Origin: Tragulus kanchil
Lineage: Eukaryota; Chordata; Mammalia; Artiodactyla; Tragulidae
Assembly: GCA_022376925.1 (NCBI GenBank)
Contig: JAIOJX010000027.1
Span: forward strand, 21,903,471-21,967,470
DNA: 64,000 nucleotides
Reading direction: 5' to 3'
Position numbers and translations under genes: made by a program. Position 1 is the first letter of the stretch; each line of letters starts with the position of its first letter. Under the pieces are notes generated by a model, which searched no databases, was not told the DNA's origin, and worked only from the letters and a program-made list of their open reading frames with translations. Shown in pieces: positions 11,246 through 21,712 of this stretch.

Positions 11246-11732
11246 GCTATTTTAATTACGGTCATCCATGAAGGCTTTGGTGAGAAGCAAAGACAGGAAG
11301 GAAGTGAGGACTGGAGGCTGTGGCTATCTGAGGAGAAGGCTCTGAGCCACCTGAGCGACAGGTGCAAAGGCCCTGTGGCGGGAGTGCACCTGGCCTGTGC
11401 AGAGAACATCTAAGGAGCCAGCGTGGCTGCAGTGTGTTGAGCCAGGGGGAGCTGAGCTGAAGAGGGGACCAGGGAGATGACGTGGTGGGGGACCAGATGG
11501 TGCCACCTGGTCAGCTCTGTGAGAACTTTGGATTTTTCCTCTAAAATGGAGGTCCTTGGAGGGTTTTGACCAGAAAAGAGACAAGATCTGGCTTACATTT
11601 CTAAGGATCATTATGGGATATAAGGGAAGTGATGGATGCCCCTGGTATTGCCAAACACAAAGATGGGAGAGAAAGGAATTTGAGTGGGGAAGATGGGATC
11701 CAGTCACATTTGAAATGTCAACATCTGGCAGC
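11246..11732. other. Unique sequence, no gene seen
   Basis: Contains open frames on both strands but no recognisable domain. The region may be intron of CD300LF or RAB37. Confidence 0.4.
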
Positions 11733-11850
11733 CCACTGGTTAAGATTCTCTGCTTCCACGGCAGGGGATCAGGTTCCATCCCTGGTCCGGGAACTCAGAT
11801 CCCACAGGCTGCAGGGCACGGTCAAAAAAAGAAAAAAAGAAGAAGAAATG
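11733..11850 (+). mobile_element. CHR-1-type SINE
   Basis: Forward copy with 'cccactggttaagattctc', 'ggttccatccctggtccgg' and A-rich tail near 11823-11845. Confidence 0.75.
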
Positions 11851-12069
11851 TCAGCATCTGGATCAAGACGTCGGACGGACCATTGATGGAAGCTTCTTGA
11901 GTTCAAGGAGACGTCGCGGCTAGGAATCCAGACTCGGCAGCCGTCTCAGAGAGGAGACGAGCTCAACAAGAGGGCGACTCTGGAGGGCGACTCAAACCCG
12001 GAGCTCTGAGGTTCCCAACATTTCAAAGTCAAGAAAGCCCCCTTGACTTTTCATCAGAACGGTGTCCAT

Positions 12070-12188
12070 CCGACTTGCCTGGTAGTCCAGTGGTTAAGTC
12101 TCAAGCTTCTAACACAGGGGCCATGGGTTCGATTCCTGGTTGGGTAACATCCCACATGCCGCGTGGCACAGCCGAGACAAAAATGGTC
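12070..12188 (+). mobile_element. CHR-1-type SINE
   Basis: Forward copy with 'tggtagtccagtggttaag', B-box 'gggttcgattcctggttgg' and 'catcccacatgccgcgtgg'. Confidence 0.8.
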
Positions 12189-12792
12189 TCCACGATCTTG
12201 GCACTGACTTCAGGAGGCCTCGGTCTCTGCTCACGGCCCAGTGCCTCTTCCACTCCATCCTGCCATGCTGACCTTCTCCCAGTCTTTCCATTCCACCATC
12301 TCCTTCTTCCCCCAAAGCCTAAAACCACGTCTCCCTCTCCATCTGGCAAGTTCCCAGCCTCCCCTCCTTCCAGGCTCCTGCGCCCTCACCCCTTCCCCAG
12401 GGCCTTCCCTCGCCCATCGCGCTTTCTGGAAGGTGGCAGTGCAGGAGCCCCGATTTGCCAATCTCTCCTGAGCGACCCGGGCGTCTCTGCTGTTCCCTGA
12501 CCAGCGACGGCCACCGGTCGGTCCATTCTGAACGACCAGCCCCTGGGTGCTCAGGAGTAATGCCTGGTGCCGGGTTCATTGTGGAGAGCACACTCCGTCT
12601 TTCTGCGTTGGCCATGTGGGCACTGACACACTGAGTGAAGGGTTCAGTGGGTGAAACCCACTGGGAAGAACTGCTTCGAAACAGAGCTCGCGCCTCAGCA
12701 GGGCACCCGGCTGCACCCCCTCTTCCTTCTGCCAGCCACTTTCTCCTGCCTTATCAGCTGTTCCTGGGAGAACAGACCCCGGCTCCACTCAC
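12189..12792. other. Presumed first intron of the CD300-like gene
   Basis: GC-rich unique sequence immediately downstream (minus strand) of the CD300-like signal exon. I looked for an Ig V-type exon (YWCG motif) on the minus strand here and further left to base 1 and did not find one. Confidence 0.45.
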
Positions 12793-12835
12793 CTGGAAAC
12801 CAGAGGACGAGCGGGAGCAGCAGCAGCCGGCGCAT
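12793..12835 (-). CDS. CD300LF: CD300-family signal-peptide exon, probably CD300LF exon 1
   Basis: On the minus strand an ATG opens a 43-base coding exon reading MRRLLLLPLVLWFPG, followed at once by a GTGAGT donor. The exon ends in phase 1, after the first base of a glycine codon. CD300 receptors have this layout: a short leucine-rich signal-peptide exon ending in G, then an Ig V exon. As I recall it, human CD300LF also has a 15-residue first coding block ending FWLSG. CD300LF lies antisense within a RAB37 intron in human, which fits the RAB37 exons to the right. The product would be a type I myeloid membrane receptor with cytoplasmic ITIMs. No Ig, transmembrane or cytoplasmic exon is seen in the window; they would lie left of base 1. 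It could instead be another CD300 member or an orphan exon. Confidence 0.55.
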
Positions 12836-12976
12836 TCTGTCTTCACTCGGGTTCCCCTCGGTGCAGCGTGTCAGCGAGAACCCACTGCAGCCTCCGTCAT
12901 CTCCAGCCCTTCTGCTTTTGCTTACTGTCACTCTCGCACTTCCTCCTTCGGTCCTTTCCCACCAGCGAATGAGACT

Positions 12977-12988
12977 AAAAGAGGAAGG
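12977..12988 (+). promoter_or_regulatory. PU.1-like ETS site upstream of the CD300-like exon
   Basis: AAAAGAGGAAGG is a strong match to the PU.1 consensus (GAGGAA core with A-rich 5' flank). It lies about 140 bases upstream of the minus-strand ATG at 12835, a position typical of TATA-less myeloid promoters. This is motif evidence only. Confidence 0.4.
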
Positions 12989-13382
12989 AGGTGGGAGGGG
13001 TGAAATCTCAAGGCAATGCAAGAAGCGATCATGAATAAGCTTTTGAGAAACAGAGCCGGAGCCTCGACGGGTTCTCTGAAAGGAGAACTTGGCTCCTTCT
13101 CGGCCTCGAAGTCCGTGGACCCACCGGGTCTGAGCGGCTCTCAGTCCTTCTCCTCTGGAAGGAAGACTGAGATGTGGGGAATGCGGAACCACTGGGGAAA
13201 TAGTGGGGAGCCGAGATCGACGGACACAGAGCCAGCCACGTGGGATTTCAAGCATAGCCGAATTTTCAGGAGCCTGGAAGCTTGGAGGTTCTACTGAATT
13301 ACGGGGGGCTTGGGCCAAAGTCAGAGACGAGATTCCAGGTTCCAGTCTAGACCAGAGGTTGGAAGGAAAGGGTGAGGAGGTA

Positions 13383-15538
13383 TCAAAACCCAGACTGCTG
13401 GGACTTCCCGGCTGGTCCCGTGGTTAAGATTCTGAGCTTCAAATCCAGGGGGGCGAGGGTTCAATCCCTGGTTGAGGAATAAGATCTTACATGCCGCATG
13501 GTGCAGATAAAATACACTTTTTTAAAATAAATAAACTCAACCGAAAAAATAGATTACCTACTGAAAGAAAGGGGCCCAAAGAGCAGGAAGGTGTGAGTGG
13601 GGAGCTCCTGGTCCAACAGGCGCGAGGGGCTGCTGTGCTGAGAGCAGACCAGGAGCTCTTATGGCTGAGCCCCAGCTCACAAGGGGAGGATCTGTGAACA
13701 CCGATTCCAGCCCGAGTCCTCCAGGAGCTTGTCAGTTACAGCTTCCTGAAGAAACTGGCTCATCGTTCATGGCTCTTCACTGCTAGCGCCTCATCCTGCC
13801 TCACCCACACCTGTCATACCTATGTCTTGCAATGGATCTGACAACCCCATGTCCAGCCCGTCCTTACCTTCCCCATCAGAACCCCAGCCCGACCTGCAGA
13901 GAAGCCCAAGAATTAGGAAAGGATCAGGCCTTTCTCAGGTTTTGGTGCTGGAGCCGCTTTTGCCGTGCGTCACATCTCCCGAGAAGCGAGTGAGTCCCCA
14001 GGAGAGAGCTAAGCCCCTCACATCCTTATCGGGAGTGACTGGGCGCTGGGAGCGTTATTTGCACAGGAAAATGCAGCTGCTGATAAACCAGGGTTTTCCA
14101 AGATGTGGCCAGAAGTGGCTTTTCATATTACATCCATCCAGGCCATAAAGTCAGGTCAATGGTACAGAGAGAGAGAGCAGGCAGCCCTTGGTCCCACTGC
14201 TCCACCAAGCTACCCTCCGCCCCAGGCCTTGAACAGCGATGCTGAGAGGCGTCTGGCCCCAGCAAGCAAGGGCACCATTTGGCTTCCAGGGGAAATGACG
14301 ATGAGTTAAGCAAGACGGGGTACCCTGGAGGACAAAGGGTACATGCTTTGAGGGATGTTGGGTAATCTTCCTCAGTCACAGGCAGTAAGGAGCCAACAGC
14401 CCCTGAGTCGTTCCAGATTTCTGCCTGTGGCCTGACCCTCTGATCCTGGGCCTTCCTAGATCAAAACCCAGACTGCTGGGACTTCCCGGCTGGTCCCGTG
14501 GTTAAGATTCTGAGCTTCAAATCCAGGGGGGCGAGGGTTCAATCCCTGGTTGAGGAATAAGATCTTACATGCCGCATGGTGCAGATAAAATACACTTTTT
14601 TAAAATAAATAAACTCAACCGAAAAAATAGATTACCTACTGAAAGAAAGGGGCCCAAAGAGCAGGAAGGTGTGAGTGGGGAGCTCCTGGTCCAACAGGCG
14701 CGAGGGGCTGCTGTGCTGAGAGCAGACCAGGAGCTCTTATGGCTGAGCCCCAGCTCACAAGGGGAGGATCTGTGAACACCGATTCCAGCCCGAGTCCTCC
14801 AGGAGCTTGTCAGTTACAGCTTCCTGAAGAAACTGGCTCATCGTTCATGGCTCTTCACTGCTAGCGCCTCATCCTGCCTCACCCACACCTGTCATACCTA
14901 TGTCTTGCAATGGATCTGACAACCCCATGTCCAGCCCGTCCTTACCTTCCCCATCAGAACCCCAGCCCGACCTGCAGAGAAGCCCAAGAATTAGGAAAGG
15001 ATCAGGCCTTTCTCAGGTTTTGGTGCTGGAGCCGCTTTTGCCGTGCGTCACATCTCCCGAGAAGCGAGTGAGTCCCCAGGAGAGAGCTAAGCCCCTCACA
15101 TCCTTATCGGGAGTGACTGGGCGCTGGGAGCGTTATTTGCACAGGAAAATGCAGCTGCTGATAAACCAGGGTTTTCCAAGATGTGGCCAGAAGTGGCTTT
15201 TCATATTACATCCATCCAGGCCATAAAGTCAGGTCAATGGTACAGAGAGAGAGAGCAGGCAGCCCTTGGTCCCACTGCTCCACCAAGCTACCCTCCGCCC
15301 CAGGCCTTGAACAGCGATGCTGAGAGGCGTCTGGCCCCAGCAAGCAAGGGCACCATTTGGCTTCCAGGGGAAATGACGATGAGTTAAGCAAGACGGGGTA
15401 CCCTGGAGGACAAAGGGTACATGCTTTGAGGGATGTTGGGTAATCTTCCTCAGTCACAGGCAGTAAGGAGCCAACAGCCCCTGAGTCGTTCCAGATTTCT
15501 GCCTGTGGCCTGACCCTCTGATCCTGGGCCTTCCTAGA
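13383..15538. repeat. Tandem duplication 3 (unit 1078 bp)
   Basis: 13383-14460 and 14461-15538 appear identical across the unit. The join is at a shared TCAA. It carries a CHR-1 SINE and otherwise unique non-coding sequence. It has the same size class as the other duplications. Confidence 0.95.
13402..13550 (+). mobile_element. CHR-1-type SINE (copied at 14480-14628)
   Basis: Forward head 'ggtcccgtggttaagattc' and B-box 'gggttcaatccctggttg', with a TTTTTTAAAATAAATAAA-type tail. The second copy is due to duplication 3, not a second insertion. Confidence 0.8.
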
Positions 15539-15589
15539 TCAAGGACAGAGATTCTGCTTTGAATCAAGGAAAGAGATTTCTCTGGGAAC

Positions 15590-15925
15590 TTCCCTGGGGC
15601 TCCAGTGGTTAAAAGTTCACCTTCTATACTTCCTGGGAAGATACAGAGCATTTTGTATCTTGATTGGGGTAGCAATTGTGAGGGTACATGCATTTGTTAA
15701 AATTCTTTCATTGATGCCCTACAATGTGTGGCGTTTGTTGTACATAAATTGTATCTCAGTAAAGTTTGTTTGAAAAGAAAAAAAAGACCTCACCTCCCAA
15801 CGCAGCCGGTGCAGGTTCAATCCCTGTTCAGGAAGTTAAGATCCCATGTACCTTGTGGCCATAAAACAGAAACAAAATCATAACAAATTCAATAAAGACT
15901 TTAAAAATGCTCCATGTCAAAAAAA
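15590..15925 (+). mobile_element. CHR SINE pieces split by an L1-like fragment
   Basis: A CHR head occurs at about 15590-15650 ('ccagtggttaaaagttcacc') and CHR-like sequence resumes at 15785 ('gcaggttcaatccctgttc'). The intervening 130 bases include 'tctcagtaaagtttgtttg', typical of an L1 3' end. A short (GA)n run lies at 15925-15942. Confidence 0.5.
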
Positions 15926-15942
15926 AGAGAGAGAGAGAGAGA

Positions 15943-16559
15943 ATTCTCTGAATGTCTCCAAGTGATAGCGAGTCTCTTCCTCTAAAGAAATCGTCTGGGG
16001 CTAGAGGCCTGTGGGGCTATTCTGGGGGCCCCGTGTTCTCCAGGACCCCCTTGAGGCGCTCGTCCTTGCTTGGCCATTGGCGTCTGCGTGAGTCGGCTAC
16101 CTCGCTGGGCTCCCACAGCGCGAGGAGAAGGACTGGATGGATCGTGTGAGACCCCTCTCTCGCCCTGGAGCACCTGAGTGTGGGAAGGAGTGTTACTTGT
16201 GCACACGTGTGCACATATGTGTGAGCGCCTGTGTGGTGTATTCATGTTGGTACGTGCGGGGGAGCTGTGTTACACGTGCGCACGGCACTGTGCGTGCGAG
16301 TGACCCATGCGCACACGTGTTATCGTTCTGTCGCTAAGCCCCGTCCAACTCTGAGACCCCATGGCCTAGAGCACACCGGGCTCCTCTGTCCTCAGCTCTC
16401 TCACAGAGTGTTCTCAAATTTATGTCCCCACATGTCGTGTGTGTGTGTTGATGCAATCGTTGGTTTCTCCTGGTGACTAGGAACAGAAACTTGCTGGAGC
16501 TACTTCTCGAGGTCACACTGGGCCTACCAACTACAGTCTTTTGAGGATTCAGTCTTTTC
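15943..16559. other. Unique sequence with alternating TG/CA segment and degenerate BovB-related text
   Basis: 16190-16320 is rich in alternating purine-pyrimidine steps. 16330-16400 has weak Art2A/Bov-tA similarity ('gagaccccatggcctagag'). No exon is recognised. Confidence 0.5.
16198..16215. repeat. 18-base perfect palindrome within TG/CA-rich DNA
   Basis: TGTGCACACGTGTGCACA equals its own reverse complement and has a CACGTG E-box at its centre. The flanks are alternating TG/CA, a possible Z-DNA or cruciform former. Confidence 0.7.
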
Positions 16560-16760
16560 AGGCACTTCCCAGGTGGTGCTGGTGAGCCCGCTTGCCAATG
16601 CGGGAGCTGTAAGAGATACGGCTTAGATCCCTGGCCGGGGAAGACCCCCTGGAGGAGGGCATGGCAGCCCACTCCGGGATGCTCGCCCGGAGAGTCCTAT
16701 GGACAGAGGAGCCTGGCAGGCGACAGTCCACGGGGTCGCACAGAGTCTGACAGGACACGG
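16560..16760 (+). mobile_element. Bov-tA SINE
   Basis: Forward copy, moderately diverged: 'gcttagatccctggccgg' head, 'catggcagcccactccgg', 'ggacagaggagcctggcagg' and 'ccacggggtcgcacagagtc'. Confidence 0.8.
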
Positions 16761-17214
16761 GACAGCACGCTCGCAGCAGCAGGCGCTTCTGCACTGAAAG
16801 GGTCGGTGTCACGCGTCTCCCCCGCTCTGAAACAGAAGGGCCACAAGACGTCTGCGGCCAGGCGCCCTGGAGAACCACAGAACCAAAATCCAAACCAGGC
16901 GGCGTGGACAGAAACCAAGGAGCTAGGGCTCTCGGTGGAGGAGTAACAGCAAACGGCGCCTAGCCAGACGGCATCGGACCAGGACAGCTGCCCGGAATCC
17001 AGGCGGCGCCGCTGGGCTGAGGGGGCCTCCCTCCGGGCTCTGCCACCAGCTGGACAGCGGCTCCGCTCACTGGGGCTTCTAGCTTCTTTGTGAAAGAGAG
17101 GAAGAGGTGAATTTGTCACAGATCTGATGGAGCTTAAATGTCAGCACTCCTCGCTTGACCAGGCCCCTCTATCAAATTTTGTATTCACATTTGGGAATCC
17201 CTTTTCCATTATTT
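16761..17214. other. GC-rich unique sequence, no gene seen
   Basis: Open minus-strand frames exist but have no recognisable family features. Confidence 0.4.
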
Positions 17215-17375
17215 TATAGTTTATTGGTCTGTGCCGGCTATTAGTAGCCTCACACAGGATCTTTAGTAGCAGCATGTGGGATCTAGTTCCCTGACCAGGG
17301 ATTGAACTCCGGCCCCCAGCACTGGGAGTGCAGATCTTTAGCCATTGGGTCAACGGAAAGTCCCAGGATTCTTTT
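17215..17375 (-). mobile_element. CHR-1-type SINE
   Basis: Reverse orientation with 'gcatgtgggatctagttccc', 'gaccagggattgaactcc' and head 'ctttagccattgggtcaac'. Confidence 0.8.
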
Positions 17376-18027
17376 TTTTTTGTCCTTAAAAAGGGCCCCC
17401 AATGTTGTATGAGCTTCAGGCCTGTGATAGATGGTCCCACCCCGGGTAACTACCCCTAGATCCCAGAGTTCTTCTCACAAAAAAAGAAGCGTCTCCTCGC
17501 CTGTCTTTGAGTCTGGACCAGACGTGGGTCTTACTTTGCCCAAGAAAACACAGCGGAAGTGATGGTGGACCGTGTCCAATCCCAGCCTGTGGCACATCGC
17601 CCCCTGCACCACCTCCCGTTCTCGTGCCCCGTGGCTTCCTCCACGAGAGCCTGCCAGGCTAACCGTGGATACACAGCCACGTGGAGCAGAGCCACGCTGA
17701 CCCCAGACATGCAAGGGAGACCACCCGAGGCCAGAAGGGCCACCCAGACCAGACTGCTGACTCACAGCCGTGCTACCTGCCCCTGAGCTAGGGACAGTCC
17801 AGGGCGGCACGACTGTGGCAGTCGAAAACTAGAAGAAGCCCCCACAAACCCCAGACCCTCCCAACTGCCGCTGCTTCGTCCTCTGTTCCATGGTCTTAAC
17901 TGCCCCGTGGTTTCCGTTCACTCCAAACCTCTCTGCCCTTCTGGTTTCACAGTTTGGCGGGCAGAACCAGTCCACGCTTCTTTCTGGTGGAAACGGCTCC
18001 AGGGATGACAACCAAAAGCTCCTCCTG
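17376..18027. other. Unique sequence, no gene seen
   Basis: Presumed RAB37 intron if the upstream isoform starts left of the window. Nothing recognisable. Confidence 0.4.
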
Positions 18028-20312
18028 GTCACATTGGACTTGCTCCTCTGTGCTTCTTGCCCATATTTTACCTCTGTCATTTCTCATTTGATTTTGTTGC
18101 CACAATATCTGCCGACTGGAGTATTTTTTTCTATCCATGTTTTCTTTATGGCATCTGAATTTCCTGTTGTGTTTAAAAGGGGGGGCTTGCTCAGAATCAC
18201 AGTAACCACCCCCTTCATCTTGGTTTTCTGAATGTTCCCCTGAATCATGAAGTCACAGGAGAGCAACGTATTTAGACCCCATTAGCCCGGCTCCATGGAG
18301 AGGCCTCTACGGAACCGCGAGGAGATGTCAGGCCCTGGCTTCTAGCCAGGGTCGATACAAACGCTGGGAGAAAGCTGCGTGTCGTCTGCAAAAGTACACA
18401 CGTCTATTTTGTCATTCAGGGCCTCCTGTATAGAAGCCATACAAGAGATTCCTTTCAGCAGTTCAGGCCAAGAGAAAGGACTCACCGACTGAAAGCACTC
18501 GGGCACTTCTGTTGGCAACAAGTACCACACGCTCTATCTGGTTTCTCATTTTGTCTTGACGGCCAGGAAATCCAGAACTGCGTGCCATGTTCAAATGCAG
18601 GAAAAACCCAGCCTCATTCTGGAGAGTCGACGCCAGGCTAATCAGGCGGCATCCTCACCTGCCCTTTTGTGTAGCGCTGTGCCCGCCTGCCTGCATGCAT
18701 GCTCAGTTCTGTCTGACTCTCTGTGGCCCCACGGGCTGTCGCCCGCCGGGCTCCTCTGTCCATGGAATTCTCCAGGCAGGAACACTGGAGCGGGTTGCCA
18801 TTTCCTCCTCCAGGGGGATCTTCCCAACCCAGGGACCGAACCCAGGTCTCCTGCATCTCCTGCACTGGCAGGGGGGTTCTTTCCTGCTAGTGCCACTCGG
18901 GAAGCTTGGCAAGTGCCAACTTGCAGTTGATGCACATCTGGCCCCAGGTGAAGAAGGGAGAGCACGAAGGTTGGGTAGAAGTGTCCAAGGCTGCAGTGAA
19001 GTCTCTGGAAGTTCCTGTAAACGTGCGAGAGGGTCTGAGAGCCAAAGCTGGCTCCTAGGGGAGTCTTGCCTCCCAGGAACAGATGAACAGTGGAGGGCAG
19101 AGCGCAGCCCGGGACCTCCATCCGCCATGCCCTGAGGGTTGGAGCTCTGAGAGGCACTTTCTCAAGGTCACCATTGGCACTGCTCTGTGCTTCTTGCCCA
19201 TATTTTACCTCTGTCATTTCTCATTTGATTTTGTTGCCACAATATCTGCCGACTGGAGTATTTTTTTCTATCCATGTTTTCTTTATGGCATCTGAATTTC
19301 CTGTTGTGTTTAAAAGGGGGGGCTTGCTCAGAATCACAGTAACCACCCCCTTCATCTTGGTTTTCTGAATGTTCCCCTGAATCATGAAGTCACAGGAGAG
19401 CAACGTATTTAGACCCCATTAGCCCGGCTCCATGGAGAGGCCTCTACGGAACCGCGAGGAGATGTCAGGCCCTGGCTTCTAGCCAGGGTCGATACAAACG
19501 CTGGGAGAAAGCTGCGTGTCGTCTGCAAAAGTACACACGTCTATTTTGTCATTCAGGGCCTCCTGTATAGAAGCCATACAAGAGATTCCTTTCAGCAGTT
19601 CAGGCCAAGAGAAAGGACTCACCGACTGAAAGCACTCGGGCACTTCTGTTGGCAACAAGTACCACACGCTCTATCTGGTTTCTCATTTTGTCTTGACGGC
19701 CAGGAAATCCAGAACTGCGTGCCATGTTCAAATGCAGGAAAAACCCAGCCTCATTCTGGAGAGTCGACGCCAGGCTAATCAGGCGGCATCCTCACCTGCC
19801 CTTTGTGTAGCGCTGTGCCCGCCTGCCTGCATGCATGCTCAGTTCTGTCTGACTCTCTGTGGCCCCACGGGCTGTCGCCCGCCGGGCTCCTCTGTCCATG
19901 GAATTCTCCAGGCAGGAACACTGGAGCGGGTTGCCATTTCCTCCTCCAGGGGGATCTTCCCAACCCAGGGACCGAACCCAGGTCTCCTGCATCTCCTGCA
20001 CTGGCAGGGGGGTTCTTTCCTGCTAGTGCCACTCGGGAAGCTTGGCAAGTGCCAACTTGCAGTTGATGCACATCTGGCCCCAGGTGAAGAAGGGAGAGCA
20101 CGAAGGTTGGGTAGAAGTGTCCAAGGCTGCAGTGAAGTCTCTGGAAGTTCCTGTAAACGTGCGAGAGGGTCTGAGAGCCAAAGCTGGCTCCTAGGGGAGT
20201 CTTGCCTCTCCCAGGAACAGATGAACAGTGGAGGGCAGAGCGCAGCCCCGGGGACCTCCATCCGCCATGCCCTGAGGGTTGGAGCTCTGAGAGGCACTTT
20301 CTCAAGGTCACC
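18028..20312. repeat. Tandem duplication 4 (unit about 1138 bp)
   Basis: Copy 1 is 18028-19166 and copy 2 is 19167-20312, joined at a GGTCAC microhomology. The differences seen are indels, including a lost T in a run (18664 versus 19801), CCTCCCAGG versus CCTCTCCCAGG, and C/G run lengths near 19110 and 20250. It contains a Bov-tA SINE and non-coding sequence. Confidence 0.9.
18690..18905 (-). mobile_element. Bov-tA SINE (copied at about 19827-20041; fragment at 21061-21125)
   Basis: Reverse Bov-tA: 'ctgtctgactctctgtggcc', 'gagcgggttgccatttcctc', 'agggaccgaacccaggtctc'. Repetition at 19.8 kb and the fragment at 21.1 kb follow from duplications 4 and 5. Confidence 0.85.
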
Positions 20313-20518
20313 TGAGATGCTAATTAACTTGGGTCAAAACAAAACTTCCTTTATGCTTTCATGGAAAGGAAATTTGAGTAGGAAATCCAGAGTCTAATGT
20401 GTATGTGTACACATGTGTATGTGTGTTTAGAAGGAACCCACTCCCACAGCCCCCTGGACCCCTCGGTAGTCGCGTCCACACTGGCAGGTCCTCAGCCCAC
20501 TCTGTTGCTCCCTTGCAG

Positions 20519-20629
20519 ACCATCCTGGTGGGGGACAGCGGCGTGGGGAAGACGTCCCTGCTGGTTCAGTTCGACCAGGGCAAGTTCGTCCCGGGCTCCT
20601 TCTCGGCCACCGTGGGAATCGGATTCACA
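20519..20629 (+). CDS. RAB37: RAB37 alternative exon 2A (P-loop/switch I)
   Basis: A 111-base exon with a pyrimidine-rich tract plus CAG acceptor and a GTAAGC donor encodes 37 residues. They run from [15 protein letters not shown] to SATVGIGFT: the G1 P-loop (GDSGVGKT) and the switch I threonine of a Rab GTPase. It has exactly the same length and phase as exon 2B at 33727. Human RAB37 is known to have an isoform using this [18 protein letters not shown] version with a different N-terminus. It should splice to exon 3 at 34783. Its own first exon is not recognised in the window and probably lies to the left. It sits in the overlap of duplications 4 and 5, and this copy is the intact one. Confidence 0.85.
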
Positions 20630-20723
20630 GTAAGCACTCGTGGGCTCTCTCAGGTCCCAGCAGGAAATGGGTGGATGCTCACACTGGATCTTCAGGGGGT
20701 TCAATTAAAAGACTATTAACCGG

Positions 20724-20984
20724 GGCTTCCCTGGTGGTCCAGTGGGCAAGGACACTGCCTTGCAGTGCAAGAGGTGCCGGTTCGACCCCTGGCCTGGGAA
20801 GAGCCCACGTGGCTCGGAGCAGCTGGACCACTGTGTCCAACTACTGAGTCAGAGTGCTGGAGCGCATGCACCAAGCCCGTGCTCTGCGGCAGCAAGAGAG
20901 GCCACTGCAGTGGGAGGCCCACACAGGCCAAAGAACAAAGACGGAAATAAATGAAAGACCAATAGAAGTGGCCAAAAAAAAAAA
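20724..20984 (+). mobile_element. tRNA-Glu SINE, distinctive subfamily, copy 4 (copied at 21808-22067)
   Basis: Forward copy with 'gcagtgcaagaggtgccgg', 'ggagcgcatgcaccaagcc' and 'gaaagaccaatagaagtggc', then a poly-A tail. A 15-base target-site duplication (20707-20721 and 20985-20999) flanks it. It lies 95 bases into the intron after RAB37 exon 2A. Confidence 0.9.
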
Positions 20985-21602
20985 AAAAGACTATTAACCA
21001 AGGTGCAGGCAGGGGGTGCAGAAGCCAGAAGGGATGGGCCAAGCACTTTCCTGGGCTAACCCAGGGACCGAACCCAGGTCTCCTGCCCCACTGGCAGGGG
21101 GTTCTTTCCTGCTAGTGCCACTGAAGCTTGGCAAGTGCCAACTTGCAGTTGATGCACATCTGGCCCCAGGTGAAGAAGGGAGAGCACGAAGGTTGGGTAG
21201 AAGTGTCCAAGGCTGCAGTGAAGTCTCTGGAAGTTCCTGTAAACGTGCGAGAGGGTCTGAGAGCCAAAGCTGGCTCCTAGGGGAGTCTTGCCTCCCAGGA
21301 ACAGATGAACAGTGGAGGGCAGAGCGCAGCCCCGGGGACCTCCATCCGCCATGCCCTGAGGGTTGGAGCTCTGAGAGGCACTTTCTCAAGGTCACCTGAG
21401 ATGCTAATTAACTTGGGTCAAAACAAAACTTCCTTTATGCTTTCATGGAAAGGAAATTTGAGTAGGAAATCCAGAGTCTAATGTGTATGTGTACACATGT
21501 GTATGTGTGTTTAGAAGGAACCCACTCCCACAGCCCCCTGGACCCCTCGGTAGTCCCGTCCACACTGGCAGGTCCTCAGCCCACTCTGTTGCTCCCTTGC
21601 AG

Positions 21603-21712
21603 ACCATCCTGGTGGGGACAGCGGCGTGGGGAAGACGTCCCTGCTGGTTCAGTTCGACCAGGGCAAGTTCGTCCCGGGCTCCTTCTCGGCCACCGTGGGA
21701 ATCGGATTCACA
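21603..21712 (+). pseudogene. Second copy of RAB37 exon 2A with a 1-base deletion
   Basis: This repeats exon 2A with the same acceptor and donor but is 110 bases long. The run of five G before GACAGC in copy 1 is four here, which shifts the frame inside the P-loop. It is almost certainly a sequencing or assembly error in a false duplicate, not a real decayed exon. Confidence 0.85.

Noticed and set aside
12695..13318. 207-codon minus-strand frame around the CD300-like exon
   Set aside because: The frame includes the signal exon by chance of openness. The biologically sensible part stops at the donor at 12792.
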